64,000 bases of DNA from Paenibacillus_AB hodogayensis (GCF_039536325.1 NZ_BAAAYO010000001.1:992001-1056000), one strand, 5' to 3'. Shown: positions 1 to 8,750, counted from the stretch's first letter. Notes: generated by a model not told the origin, from the letters alone. Numbers and translations: made by a program.

Positions 1-705
1 ATGCTTAAGGATTTGTTTGAAGTGATTCAATATCTAAAGAAAACATATAATCAGCAAAAGATCGTTTTACTTGGCCGTTCCTGGGGCAGTGTACTAGGGA
101 GTACGTTTATCAAGCAATATCCGGAAGAAGTCGCTTATTATATTGGAGTCGCGCAAGTAATTTCCATGCTTGAAAATGAGCGTGTCGCTTATGAGAAATT
201 AAAGGAATTAATCGTACAGGCTAACGATAAAAAATCACTGAAGAAGCTTGAATATATAGGGGATTACCCTGGCGATAAGTTCCTATTAGATCGGGAGTTC
301 CTAAAAAAATGCAGCAAAGTACGCAAGCTTCAAGGGAAATTCAATTTAGCTGGTAAAAATGATCTTTCCATTTGGTTAAAAGTATGTAAAAGCCCTATCT
401 TTAAGCTCTCGGATATTTGGGCATTTTTAAATGCATTTAAGGCAAACCAAAACGTACTGGAACAATTTCTAGGAGGCTTTGACTTAAACGCTGAATCCAC
501 AGATTATAAAGTTCCCGTTTACTATATTTTAGGCGGGGATGACTGGCAAGCCCCCTACATTATCGCCCAAACCTACTTTGCTCGAATCCATGCTCCTACT
601 AAACGTTTATTTTTAATTCCTAATGCCGGGCATAGGATCATGCTTGATCAAACAGACTTGTTTTACGGTGCATTACTAGAAGTCCACGACACCTGGCACA
701 CTTGA
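1..705 (+). CDS. alpha/beta hydrolase, N-terminally cut by window edge
   Basis: C-terminal part (234 residues visible) of an alpha/beta-fold hydrolase resembling proline iminopeptidases. The nucleophile elbow GRSWGS puts the likely catalytic serine at residue 27. The late acid is probably in ILGGDDW and the histidine in NAGHRIML. The normal N-terminal strands and oxyanion-hole segment are missing, so the ATG at base 1 is probably internal and the gene starts outside the window. The substrate cannot be told. The last residues (VHDTWHT) may not be native, because sequence coding for an unrelated TerA-like domain continues in the same frame directly after the stop. Confidence 0.75.
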   Translation: MLKDLFEVIQYLKKTYNQQKIVLLGRSWGSVLGSTFIKQYPEEVAYYIGVAQVISMLENERVAYEKLKELIVQANDKKSLKKLEYIGDYPGDKFLLDREFLKKCSKVRKLQGKFNLAGKNDLSIWLKVCKSPIFKLSDIWAFLNAFKANQNVLEQFLGGFDLNAESTDYKVPVYYILGGDDWQAPYIIAQTYFARIHAPTKRLFLIPNAGHRIMLDQTDLFYGALLEVHDTWHT

Positions 706-1233
706 ATTTTTGGAACCCCTGACCTCAAAGCAAAAAAAGATCTCGACTTATACTGTTTCTATGTAACCAAAGATGATGTGGTTGGTAAAATATACTACCG
801 TAATCTTGGTTCGATCGATAAAACACCCTACATACAACTTGATGGCGATGCACGAGTTCATGGAAAGGAAACCATTCAAATTCATCGACCGGAAGAACTA
901 AAATACGTTATGTTTGCAGCTTATAGCGCAGTCAGTAATGGTTTCGGTAGTTTCAAAAAGATGAAGGCCCGTGCAGTTGTAGATAACCATCAAGGTCAAG
1001 TTGTAGCAGCTCCTCTCCACCAGAAGAACAGCTTTGCGTACTGGGTAGCTATTGCACAAATCGACTTCACCAGTGAATACCAGATGCAGGTCAATCATGT
1101 TGAAAAATATTCACGCAGCGGAGTTGAGCGCAGCCCGCTCCTCTATCAAGACGGTACCTTTAAATGGATGTGGGACCCGTTGAGTTTAAAAAGTTATTTT
1201 AGCCACGACAAAACGGATACATCCGTAGGCTGA
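706..1233 (+). pseudogene. TerA/TerD-like tellurium-resistance/stress protein, headless fragment
   Basis: Conceptual translation begins immediately after the TGA at 703-705, in the same frame (GTPDLKAKKDLDLYCFYV...). It contains the TerD-superfamily pattern DLDLYCFYV, PYIQLDGDAR, the NGFGSF segment and the conserved C-terminal block VEKYSRSGVERSPLLY. The family's N-terminal half is absent. A GTG at 778 could start a 151-residue product, but homology extends upstream of it and no good ribosome site precedes it. I read this as a 3' remnant of a terA-like gene joined by recombination to the hydrolase. Family members act in general stress and tellurite operons, with calcium bound by acidic residues of the domain. 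Confidence 0.6.
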
Positions 1234-1266
1234 ACACGGCATAGCCAGAAGACAACTCGGAAATCC

Positions 1267-1455
1267 CTATTCCTGCAGCTGCTGACCGTCAAACCGGTTT
1301 TTCCTCATACTTGTGCCCAGTATGATCAAGGCGACATAGAGTACGATGGCTATCGAATCTATAAACGTACCCGCGAGCTTCGAAGCGTCAAACAATACTG
1401 TGACGCCAAGAATGACCATGAAATCCGTGCAAACAAAACAACCACGCCTAGCCAA
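1267..1455 (-). CDS. small hydrophobic protein or membrane-protein fragment
   Basis: A 62-residue reading frame with two hydrophobic stretches (DFMVILGVTVLFDASKLAG and IDSIAIVLYVALIILG) followed by a basic tail, as in a two-helix membrane protein. No family is recognised and no strong ribosome binding site was found. It may be a fragment of a larger membrane protein. A plus-strand frame overlapping it lacks any protein-like pattern. Confidence 0.3.
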   Translation of the reverse strand: MARRGCFVCTDFMVILGVTVLFDASKLAGTFIDSIAIVLYVALIILGTSMRKNRFDGQQLQE

Positions 1456-1497
1456 GCAGCCTAAAAATCGAATCGTAAACCTGAGAAGAAAATGTAC

Positions 1498-1524
1498 AGA
1501 CCATCGTCAAACTGACGATGGTCT
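1498..1524. other. perfect 12-bp stem-loop
   Basis: AGACCATCGTCA and TGACGATGGTCT flank a 3-base loop. There is no clear T-run on either side. It may be a terminator remnant or a structured transcript end in the gene-poor stretch 1456-1645, which otherwise shows nothing I can name. Confidence 0.4.
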
Positions 1525-1598
1525 CCCGGATGCTCTTGCACAAGGTCACGGCTGAACAGTACGACGATCGCTTGCTCGAAATCATGTCTCAAACGGCT

Positions 1599-1620
1599 TC
1601 CCCCCGACTAGCAGGGGGAA
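1599..1620 (-). terminator. possible terminator of the 1646-2956 gene
   Basis: TTCCCCC and GGGGGAA pair around a short loop, about 25 bases downstream of the stop of the minus-strand binding-protein gene. The T-run on the minus strand is weak, so the call is tentative. Confidence 0.4.
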
Positions 1621-1645
1621 TGTGCCGCCCCGATAGGAATACGAA

Positions 1646-2956
1646 TCATCTGTCCAGTTCCTGAATCGCTTTCGTCAGCTTCTCGTCCGCCTCCCGTAGC
1701 GCCGTATTGATGTCTTTCCCGGTCGTCATCACTTCCTGGAACGCTTTCGATACGAGTACGGCAGGGTTCGTCTCGGTCGGGAATTTGTACTTGAACGGTT
1801 GAATAATGGCCAGCTTCGGCTTTGTCATCGCGACGACGTTTTTGGACTGATATTCGGCGGAGTCTTGGCCGAACGCCTGCTGCACTTTGTCATCCTTCAA
1901 TACAGACACCCTCGCGTATCGGGACAGATCGTTCTGGACTTCGTTCGACAGTAGCGTTTCGATGACTTGGAACGCCGCCTCTTTATTCGGGCTCGCATTC
2001 GTGATCGAGAAAACAAGCGAATCGACCCGCTGCCCGGTTCCCGGCGCTTTCGGATTGACCGGATAGGTGACGACGTCCCAGTTGAAGTTTTTCACCGTTT
2101 TCAAGCTTTGCAGAGTGGCTGAATGTCCGGCAAGCATCCCCACCTCCCCTTTCAGAAACGATTGCGTCGCCTGCGTCGGAGGGTCGCTAGGCAGCAAATT
2201 CGTCGCGCCGGGAATTTTGTACAGGCCGGACCATAGCTCGAACAGTTGCTTCCACCCTTCCGTTTGCAAAGCGCCCTTCTTGCCGGCAAAATCGATAAAC
2301 GGCAGGCCGGCCTGGTACGCGCCACGGTACAGTTCCCCCGGGTACAACCCCCAGTATTGCACGCCTCCTTCGGTTCTCGTCATTTTCGCGGCGATCGTGC
2401 GCGTGCCATCCCAGGTCATGCCGTCTTTCGGGTACGGGACGCCCATTTTGTCGAACAAATCTTTGTTGTAGAACAAGGCGAACGAGTTGTTGTAAATCGG
2501 AAGCCCGATCAAATAGTTCAGTCCGCTGGCCGTCTTGATCGACTCAAGAAATTCTGGGCGAATCCGGTTCAAATCGAACTTTGCACTTTTGATCACATCG
2601 TCCATATTCAGCTCGACCTTCATATCAAGCAATTGGGTCAAAGCGAGCGGATAGTCGACGCTGATGTCGGGGGTTTCTTTGGTTGTAATCATACTGGCCA
2701 AAGATACTTTGGACGAATCGACCCATTGCGCCGTAATGTGCGGATACTTTTTCTTGACCGGCTCGATGATAAAACGTTTGAACTCGTCCTCGGTTAGGTG
2801 TCGTTGGGCGATTTTGACCGTTACCGGCTTCGGGCTCTCATTCTTCGGCGGCTCCGTCTTCACCTGCTGTGCGGATTCTTCGTTTCCGCCGCAAGCTCCG
2901 AGCAGAAACAATAAGGATAATGCTGCCGCTGTCGTATAAATCGCAGATTGTCTCAA
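1646..2956 (-). CDS. extracellular solute-binding lipoprotein (ABC sugar uptake, family 1)
   Basis: 436 residues. Signal peptide with lipobox LLGAC at about residues 17-22, followed by a Ser/Glu/Lys-rich linker and a family 1 solute-binding fold (ITTKETPDISVDYPLAL, LFYNKDLFDKMGVPYP, GMTWDGTRTIAAKM are typical). It should sit on the outer face of the membrane and deliver a sugar or oligosaccharide to an ABC permease. Start is TTG at 2956 with GAGGTG 8 bases upstream. It lies 196 bases downstream of the DUF4838 gene on the same strand, probably the same LacI-controlled operon. No permease genes follow, so its membrane partners are elsewhere. Confidence 0.9.
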   Translation of the reverse strand: MRQSAIYTTAAALSLLFLLGACGGNEESAQQVKTEPPKNESPKPVTVKIAQRHLTEDEFKRFIIEPVKKKYPHITAQWVDSSKVSLASMITTKETPDISVDYPLALTQLLDMKVELNMDDVIKSAKFDLNRIRPEFLESIKTASGLNYLIGLPIYNNSFALFYNKDLFDKMGVPYPKDGMTWDGTRTIAAKMTRTEGGVQYWGLYPGELYRGAYQAGLPFIDFAGKKGALQTEGWKQLFELWSGLYKIPGATNLLPSDPPTQATQSFLKGEVGMLAGHSATLQSLKTVKNFNWDVVTYPVNPKAPGTGQRVDSLVFSITNASPNKEAAFQVIETLLSNEVQNDLSRYARVSVLKDDKVQQAFGQDSAEYQSKNVVAMTKPKLAIIQPFKYKFPTETNPAVLVSKAFQEVMTTGKDINTALREADEKLTKAIQELDR

Positions 2957-3152
2957 TATGAGTCACCTCATAAACTGAATGTAGGATTTTTGGAAATCGA
3001 TTACTGATTGTACAAAACAGAGCTTCGGCCTTATATCGGTGAAAACGTCTCGTTCGCATCACACAGCCGTCCCCGAATTCGCGGGGCTCGGACCAGCCTT
3101 CGCCGATCGCACCAGCGGGTGCGGTCGGGAAGGTCTTTTATTCGGAAGGTCC

Positions 3153-5669
3153 TCAATCCAGCTTATAAATGGCGACGTCGTCAATGTAAACTTGTTCGCC
3201 GGGGGCGAAATTCCAAAGCGTAATAACGGCCTGGGCGTATTGCACCGTCTTCCCCCCATAGCTCGGCTTCACTTCAAAGATGTGAAGAGCGGTCGTCCAT
3301 TGCCCGCTCGAATATTGCACAGCGACCCGGTTCGATTGCGTCGCCGCTAAGGTTGCCCCACCGGAAGCTTTTAGATTGAACATCCATTGCAACGAGCCTT
3401 TTGTTTGTGTCCCTCCGGGAGTGTAATAATGGAAGACGGCTCCGTATTTGCCTGGCCCGAGCGGTACGTTTTGCAGAACGGGCCCTCCAGGATTGACCCC
3501 GCTGGCGAGCAGGCTATAGCCGCCGTTCCGGGACGCGGCGTTCGTCCGCTGAATCACACCGGAAGCCGTGTTTTCCACCCAGAAATACCATGGCGGAGCG
3601 GTCGTCGCCCCCGACTCAAACGACGGATTTTGCGCCAAATTCGTCACACCTCGTACTTGCGCGAGCAGAAGCGCGGCCATATCGACAACGCCGGGCACCG
3701 GGCTTCCGGTCGCCAGTTGCTCCAGCCGCAGCCTGACAGCACCGCCCGAAGGTTCCGCCAGCACCCAATCGCTCAAAGCGTTGAACGCCCCGCTCTTCAT
3801 GCCGGACCAGATGCCGTCCCACTCCGGCGGCTTATGGGGCTGCATCAGCACCGGATCGGTCTCGAACTGCCAGAGCAGATCTTTTTGCTTCTGAGCCCAT
3901 TCCACCTTCTCCATCGCCTTGTCCAGCAGCTCCAGCGCTTGCGTCTCGTCGGCCGGCGCGGCCACCGCCGATTCGCGCGGATAACCGAGTGCGGCCGCCT
4001 CGTAATAGTCGAACGAACGAAGCAGCAGTTGGGCTCGCTTCACCTGTTGAGCCGTTCCCGCCTGGGCGACAGCTAATTCCAGCCTACTACGGCTGTCGGC
4101 GATTTCCTGCTCCGTCACCAAGTTCATGTAATCCGAATCGAGGAACGGCAAATATTCGTACCTGCCGCGCACCCCGGGGACGGATGCTTTCCATGCCTGG
4201 AACCAGTTCGACGGAAGCACGCGCGTAGTCCAGAACTGCTCCCAATGATCGAAATATTGCTTCAAATAGGGTGCGGCCGCGGCGCCAACGGCATGCGTAT
4301 ACCAGTCGTCCAGCAATACGTCGACGTTCTGATTCGGATTCCACTGGAGTTTCGCCGCTAACCACGCTTTCGGCCCTTCACCGAAGTTCGGATACAACTC
4401 CGCAGCATGTCCGATCACATGATGACTGTCCCCCGCTGCATAGTTGTCCTTCATCAAATGCGGATAGACGCGAGGCAGCGCATACGGCGTTCCGTACAAA
4501 TAATCGTACCAGCCGATTTTGTCCGCCTTCGCCGCCCATGTAGCCATCGCAGTCGATCCACTCGCGGATAAGTCCGGATCGGCCCACGCCATCCGGTCGT
4601 CGGTGATGTACGGAATGACATGCGAATTCAGCGCAAAAGAAGGTGGGTCGTAGACGCTGCTGTAAGCGAGCAAGCCGAAATATTTGTCCGGTTTCGTTTG
4701 CAGCACGCCTGCCGCCACCTGGTTTACCCACCCATAATAAATGTCTGACATGTCAAGCTTACCGATCGAATTCAGTTTGTTCGGATAACTCGGGTGAGCC
4801 GGATTCGCTTCGCAAAAATTTTTGCTGTCATTGATACCGAGCGAATAGTACATCTTATCCGGGTTCGCATCGAAATATTGATTGATCCTATAAACCGCCG
4901 CCGTGACCGTTGCCGGATTGGAGAAGCAGGGCTGCCAGTCGAACGGATGCGTCGGCACGTTGCCGCCCGGGTAATATTCGGGATGGTCCGCGAATTTCTT
5001 CGGATCGAACAGCACGTTCATGTTGTGATGAAACGCAATGGTTTCGTGCATGCGGTTGAAGCGCGCCCACTTTTCCCGCTCCGGGGTCCACAATCCGAAA
5101 AATTGACGCGAAATTGCTGCAGGCTCCTCGCGGATCGCTGTTCGCGGAACAGTGACTTGCGTCCGCGCCGGCACGTCTTCCCCGTCGGGACCGGGAAGTA
5201 GCCAACGGACGCCGACATAACGCTCGAGAAAATCGTATACGCCGAATTCTGTTCCGGTCGGCGTCGGACCGACAATTGCAATGGTATGACCGTAAGGGCG
5301 AATCACGAAGCCGTCCCCGTTCATCCCCGATAGCTCGGTGCTTGCATTCGGGTCCCCGCCCGTACCAATGTAGCCGACGAAGATGCGGACGTAGCCGTTT
5401 TGCGATGGGCTCAGGTCGGCTTCGGTCATAACCGGCAGGCTCGCTCCCGTCGACTTGTAAACATAGTCGGTCAACGTCCCCGCCGCGGCGACCGTACCTG
5501 AATCGGCACTGGGCGAGACGAGGACGACCGCCTTCGCCTCGCCGTTTTTCACAATGTCGAGCGGTACGCCCGACGAAGCCTCACCATTGCTGGCGGCATA
5601 AACGAGCATGCCCGCTCCGAGCATTATGACCAAACAAACCGCAATCGTGTGTTTGACCTTGCATCTCAT
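3153..5669 (-). CDS. secreted DUF4838 glycosidase-like protein with C-terminal CBM-like domain
   Basis: 838 residues from ATG 5669, chosen over 5687 because AAGGAGG lies 6-7 bases before it. N-terminal signal peptide (hydrophobic AVCLVIMLGAGMLVYA). Residues about 40-180 resemble the N-terminal alpha/beta domain of alpha-glucuronidases and hexosaminidases (GDGFVIRPYGHTIAIVG, EFGVYDFLERYVGVRWLLPG). The middle part matches the DUF4838 TIM-barrel region (YYSLGINDSKNFCE, WDG). The last ~150 residues form a jelly-roll-like module (NLAQNPSFESG... VYIDDVAIYKLD) typical of carbohydrate-binding modules. Probably acts outside the cell on a glycan; substrate unknown. Divergent from the LacI regulator, with several operator-like palindromes between them. 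Confidence 0.8.
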   Translation of the reverse strand: MRCKVKHTIAVCLVIMLGAGMLVYAASNGEASSGVPLDIVKNGEAKAVVLVSPSADSGTVAAAGTLTDYVYKSTGASLPVMTEADLSPSQNGYVRIFVGYIGTGGDPNASTELSGMNGDGFVIRPYGHTIAIVGPTPTGTEFGVYDFLERYVGVRWLLPGPDGEDVPARTQVTVPRTAIREEPAAISRQFFGLWTPEREKWARFNRMHETIAFHHNMNVLFDPKKFADHPEYYPGGNVPTHPFDWQPCFSNPATVTAAVYRINQYFDANPDKMYYSLGINDSKNFCEANPAHPSYPNKLNSIGKLDMSDIYYGWVNQVAAGVLQTKPDKYFGLLAYSSVYDPPSFALNSHVIPYITDDRMAWADPDLSASGSTAMATWAAKADKIGWYDYLYGTPYALPRVYPHLMKDNYAAGDSHHVIGHAAELYPNFGEGPKAWLAAKLQWNPNQNVDVLLDDWYTHAVGAAAAPYLKQYFDHWEQFWTTRVLPSNWFQAWKASVPGVRGRYEYLPFLDSDYMNLVTEQEIADSRSRLELAVAQAGTAQQVKRAQLLLRSFDYYEAAALGYPRESAVAAPADETQALELLDKAMEKVEWAQKQKDLLWQFETDPVLMQPHKPPEWDGIWSGMKSGAFNALSDWVLAEPSGGAVRLRLEQLATGSPVPGVVDMAALLLAQVRGVTNLAQNPSFESGATTAPPWYFWVENTASGVIQRTNAASRNGGYSLLASGVNPGGPVLQNVPLGPGKYGAVFHYYTPGGTQTKGSLQWMFNLKASGGATLAATQSNRVAVQYSSGQWTTALHIFEVKPSYGGKTVQYAQAVITLWNFAPGEQVYIDDVAIYKLD

Positions 5670-5694
5670 TGCAATCCTCCTTCGCAATAAATAA

Positions 5695-5854
5695 TTGAAC
5701 GTTTACAATTCTGTTGTTAAAGTAATGAAACCGGTTTCAAAAAGAATTATATTAAACGTTTACAATTTTTACAATACCCTTTTTTTAAAAATATTGATTT
5801 TACTTGTATATGAATAGGTAATTTTAATATAATACAGTTATCGTAAACGTTTCC
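5695..5854. promoter_or_regulatory. divergent control region with four LacI-type operator-like sites
   Basis: Four related sites lie between the DUF4838 and lacI-type genes: TTGAACGTTTACAA (5695-5708), the perfect palindrome TGAAACCGGTTTCA (5726-5739), TTAAACGTTTACAA (5752-5765) and CGTAAACGTTTCC (5842-5854). All have the central CG and flanking A/T pattern of LacI-GalR family or CcpA operators. Two share the 11-mer ACGTTTACAAT. They probably bind the adjacent regulator, with possible CcpA input. AT-rich sequence between 5760 and 5840 would hold the promoters. Confidence 0.65.
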
Positions 5855-5975
5855 TATTTGATTCCTGTATCACATTCTTGAGCCAGTTATATGCTGCTTG
5901 CGACGCTAGACGTTTTGTATTCATTTGTATGTTATACTTATTCCGACGACGATAGGTAAAGGGAGTCGATTCTCC

Positions 5976-6971
5976 ATGACGACAATTAAAGATATTGCCA
6001 AAGCCGCCGGGGTTACGATCGCCACCGTGTCCAGGGCGTTGAACAATGAGCCAGGCGTCAACGAGCTGACGAGAAGCAAAATTGTCGCGCTCGCCAACGA
6101 ACTGAACTATATCCCAAATTTTGCCGCCAAGCGGTTGGTCAATAAAAGATCGAATTGTATCGGCATCATCTGGCACGGGGCGCGGGGATTGTTCTTCAGT
6201 CATTGGTGCAACAGCTTGCAGAAGCGGGCCGACCAGCGCGGGTTCAGCACGATGATTTCGCTGGCGCATCCGGATAAAGCGATCCGGCAGTTCAGCGAAC
6301 ATTTCATCGATCGGCTTATATTCTGGAGCAGCCCGGGATTGCCGCTTAGTCTGAGCTTTCTCCAGCAAAAGGAGAAGTTTGCAGGCTCCATGCTGGTAAT
6401 GGGAGGCAATGTCCTGGAGAACGCACACCGGATCGGCATCGATCGCAAAGGCGCCATATTCAAGGCAGTACAGCATTTGGCCGAGTTCGGTCACCGGAGC
6501 ATCGCATTTATTGGCCAAGACGAGGAAAAACTGTCTGGATTCATGCACGGTTTGCTGGAGTTTCAGCTGTCGTATCACCCGGATTTTATCATCCATTATC
6601 CGAGGCCTTCTTCGCTGCCGGAAGCGAAATTGCTGGCGCTCATCGGCAAAAAACCGCAAGAGAGACCGACTGCCTTCGTCTTGGACAGCCACGGTGTGCT
6701 GTTCGAGTTCAACAAAATTGTGAGAAAGCAGCAGGCCCGCATCCCGGAACAGTTTTCCGTTGTTGTGTACGACAGTATTCCGGAGATGGAGCAAGTTTTC
6801 GACGTTCCGCTCACTACTGTCGGCCCGAACATTGAGCAACTGACCGAAGCGGCGCTGGACATTTTGACCGGCGACCAGCCTGATGCCTCCCAGGGCCGGT
6901 GGGTGGATATGAATGTGGAATCGGAGTTGACCGTCCGTGAATCGGTATTACGGACGGAGAATAGGAGTTGA
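5976..6971 (+). CDS. LacI-family transcriptional regulator
   Basis: 331 residues from ATG 5976, chosen because GGGAG lies 10 bases upstream and the family N-terminus (MTTIKDIAKAAGVTIATVSR) starts there; the earlier ATG 5925 lacks a site. Helix-turn-helix at residues 3-25 with the usual hinge (ALANELNYIPNFAAKRLV), then a periplasmic-binding-like effector domain (GIIWHGARGLFFSHW...FSVVVYDSIPEMEQV...LTTVGPNIEQL). It should bind the palindromic sites upstream and control the divergent DUF4838/binding-protein operon in response to a sugar or derived metabolite. Confidence 0.9.
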   Translation: MTTIKDIAKAAGVTIATVSRALNNEPGVNELTRSKIVALANELNYIPNFAAKRLVNKRSNCIGIIWHGARGLFFSHWCNSLQKRADQRGFSTMISLAHPDKAIRQFSEHFIDRLIFWSSPGLPLSLSFLQQKEKFAGSMLVMGGNVLENAHRIGIDRKGAIFKAVQHLAEFGHRSIAFIGQDEEKLSGFMHGLLEFQLSYHPDFIIHYPRPSSLPEAKLLALIGKKPQERPTAFVLDSHGVLFEFNKIVRKQQARIPEQFSVVVYDSIPEMEQVFDVPLTTVGPNIEQLTEAALDILTGDQPDASQGRWVDMNVESELTVRESVLRTENRS

Positions 6972-7149
6972 CAAGCAATTGTAATTCGTATTGTCGCCCT
7001 GCATTCTTCGCTTCCTTCAGCAGTTCGATCGCCTGGGTCGCCCAGCTTCGTCCCCAGGAACACCACCGTGCGGGAATGGGAACATGTCGCGCATGATTGA
7101 CAGGTTGCCGGCGACGATGGCATACTGCTCTGCCGCTTGACGAGCCAAT

Positions 7150-7469
7150 TGGCGCAAAGTGAAGGAGGAGTAGTCTGGGAACCATTGGATTGTTTCTACC
7201 AAGACGCCACGGGCCTGTAGAGCCGCATGGGTCATTTCGATATCCAGAGACGTGAAGGCCAAGATCGGGAAGGAATGGGGCTTCACTGGCCCCCGGGCGG
7301 GAGTAAGGTGAAACATGTACTTCCCGTCCAGCTGCATTTCGGCGAAGGAGCCAAATTCATGGGGACCAATCTCGAATCCGAGGTTTTCATGGTACTATTC
7401 GGCTGATTGCCTAACATCCCGGACATGATGGATGATGGTGGTTTTTTGGTGATCGAGGTGGGCGGTCAT
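7150..7469 (-). pseudogene. VOC/glyoxalase-family protein broken by an in-frame stop
   Basis: Reading from ATG 7469, with GGAGAA just upstream, gives MTAHLDHQKTTIIHHVRDVR..., then a TAG at 7395-7397, then YHENLGFEIGPHEFG...LDGKYMFHLTPA...FPILAFTSLDIE...GVLVETIQWFPDYSSFTL. This is the two-repeat pattern of vicinal-oxygen-chelate proteins. The homology ends near 7150, where the frame runs into unrelated sequence. Bases 6972-7150 may hold another small remnant in a different minus frame (WATQAIELLKEAKNAG), family unknown. No function is expected. Confidence 0.6.
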
Positions 7470-7601
7470 CTTTCGTTCTCCTTCCATATCTTCTAGTAGG
7501 TTTGGACTTTGCCATATGGCGTAAGCCGCCTGCTATAGCCCTAAGCGCCATAGGCACAGCAGAAGGCTTATAGCCTTCATTGAGCTTCTTCACAGGCTGA
7601 A

Positions 7602-7870
7602 TCATAACGTACCTCCCGTTGTGATGATCGGAATATAGCACTCCACGACGGTTGTCCGCTCCAGATCGGCGTCGTCCCCCGACACATACCGGGCGAACAC
7701 GCTCGGGTTCCATCGGATACGTATGCTCTGACTAGTTGGGCCACCGGTAGAGCGCATAGAACAGCCGGTACAGGTTGGAAAGCGACATGGCCGCCGCCCC
7801 CCAGTGATCCGCTCCAGCTCCAATGGCTCGAACAGGTGGTCCACGATTTAGTCGAAGTCCCACTGGACAG
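7602..7870 (-). pseudogene. decayed coding remnant with frameshifts, unidentified
   Basis: Protein-like sequence switches between minus frames: VDHLFEPLELERITGG, then MSLSNLYRLFYALYRWPN followed by a stop, then SIRIRWNPSVFARYVSGDDADLERTTVVECYIPI. The pieces look like one gene interrupted by indels. I cannot name the family. Around it, 7480-7600 holds a short frame starting MIQPVKKLNEG behind a GGAGG site and the small palindrome AAGGCTTATAGCCTT. The stretch 7870-8027 shows nothing I can name. Confidence 0.4.
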
Positions 7871-8027
7871 CGTCAATGGTCACGGTTACCTTCCTCCCTA
7901 TGCTTTGGAATCATTTCAATTAAGTTCATCTTAACAAAAAGACCGGCGCAAGGTATGTATTTTTTTATCAAATCGCCCCACTGCGCGGGCCATGATGGTA
8001 ACGAAATAGAGAAAGCATGTTAATAAG

Positions 8028-8059
8028 GAGAGCCATCAGAATATGAGGGCTCTCTCATT
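8028..8059. terminator. probable terminator downstream of the NERD-like gene
   Basis: GAGAGCC (8028-8034) pairs with GGCTCTC (8048-8054), followed on the plus strand by a T-rich tract. It lies about 45 bases beyond the minus-strand stop at 8100, so it could end that transcript or act for plus-strand readthrough. Confidence 0.4.
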
Positions 8060-8099
8060 TACATTTTTAACTATCGTGCCCGTTAGCTTAATAAAGGAC

Positions 8100-8750
8100 T
8101 TATTTACAGACTTTCATTATGTTCTGATAAATGTTATCAATTTCGTCATCATTTAGAGCCACATCTTTATATTGTTCAATCATTCTGAGTAAAGAGTGAT
8201 AAAAAGTCACATCTGCCTGGTTATTATAAAGATTGGCAGTTTTAATTTTAGGAATAATGATGACAATGGGATGGAAAGGAATCCTTTTTTCAATGGGATG
8301 CACATGCTTTTTTAACGATACGGAAAACAATTGTGCTTCAATTAATGGATTTCGGACTTTTATATGAGTATCACCAAGCCCCGGTACTAAGGGAAGTCGA
8401 ATACTTGAAAAACGAGTCCAAGTCCAATTCTCACCATGTTCCCTCCCCTTGAGTCCAGAGAATCTGTGTTTTAAATTCAATAGTTTAATTAGAAATATGC
8501 CGTACTTAGATACAATCAAATAATCGATGAAAAGATTTTGCCCTGTGGCCGAATACGGCACCATTTCTCCATTTTTTAACTTATGAACATGATATTCGGG
8601 CAAGGATACATTCTGAATAATTCTGTAATTTTTATGATTTAGCTTTTTTAAATTTACCCTTATATGCATGTTCTCAAAAGAAAGCCTTAAAAAAGGCATA
8701 ACATATTTGTAAACGATAAAGAATACCACAACATATATATATAACTTCAT
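8100..8750 (-). CDS. NERD-like (nuclease-related) domain protein, membrane-anchored, catalytic residues altered
   Basis: 216 residues. One N-terminal transmembrane segment (YIYVVVFFIVYKYVMPFL), then a region matching the NERD pattern: FIDYLIVSKYGIFLIKLLN corresponds to the usual IDH-vvs-GifviEtKN strand, followed by NWTW, VRNPLIEAQLFSVSLKK and HPIVIIIP. The Glu and Lys of the ExK motif expected of PD-(D/E)XK-type nucleases are replaced (FVIETKN becomes FLIKLLN), while the Asp in FIDYLIV remains. It may have lost nuclease activity or be a diverged relative. The start has AGAGGTGGG just upstream. It is AT-rich compared with neighbours, consistent with transfer. Confidence 0.6.
   Translation of the reverse strand: MKLYIYVVVFFIVYKYVMPFLRLSFENMHIRVNLKKLNHKNYRIIQNVSLPEYHVHKLKNGEMVPYSATGQNLFIDYLIVSKYGIFLIKLLNLKHRFSGLKGREHGENWTWTRFSSIRLPLVPGLGDTHIKVRNPLIEAQLFSVSLKKHVHPIEKRIPFHPIVIIIPKIKTANLYNNQADVTFYHSLLRMIEQYKDVALNDDEIDNIYQNIMKVCK

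Noticed and set aside
5838..6839. Minus-strand frame of 333 codons opposite the LacI regulator
   Set aside because: The plus strand has an unmistakable LacI helix-turn-helix and ribosome site; the minus frame has neither.
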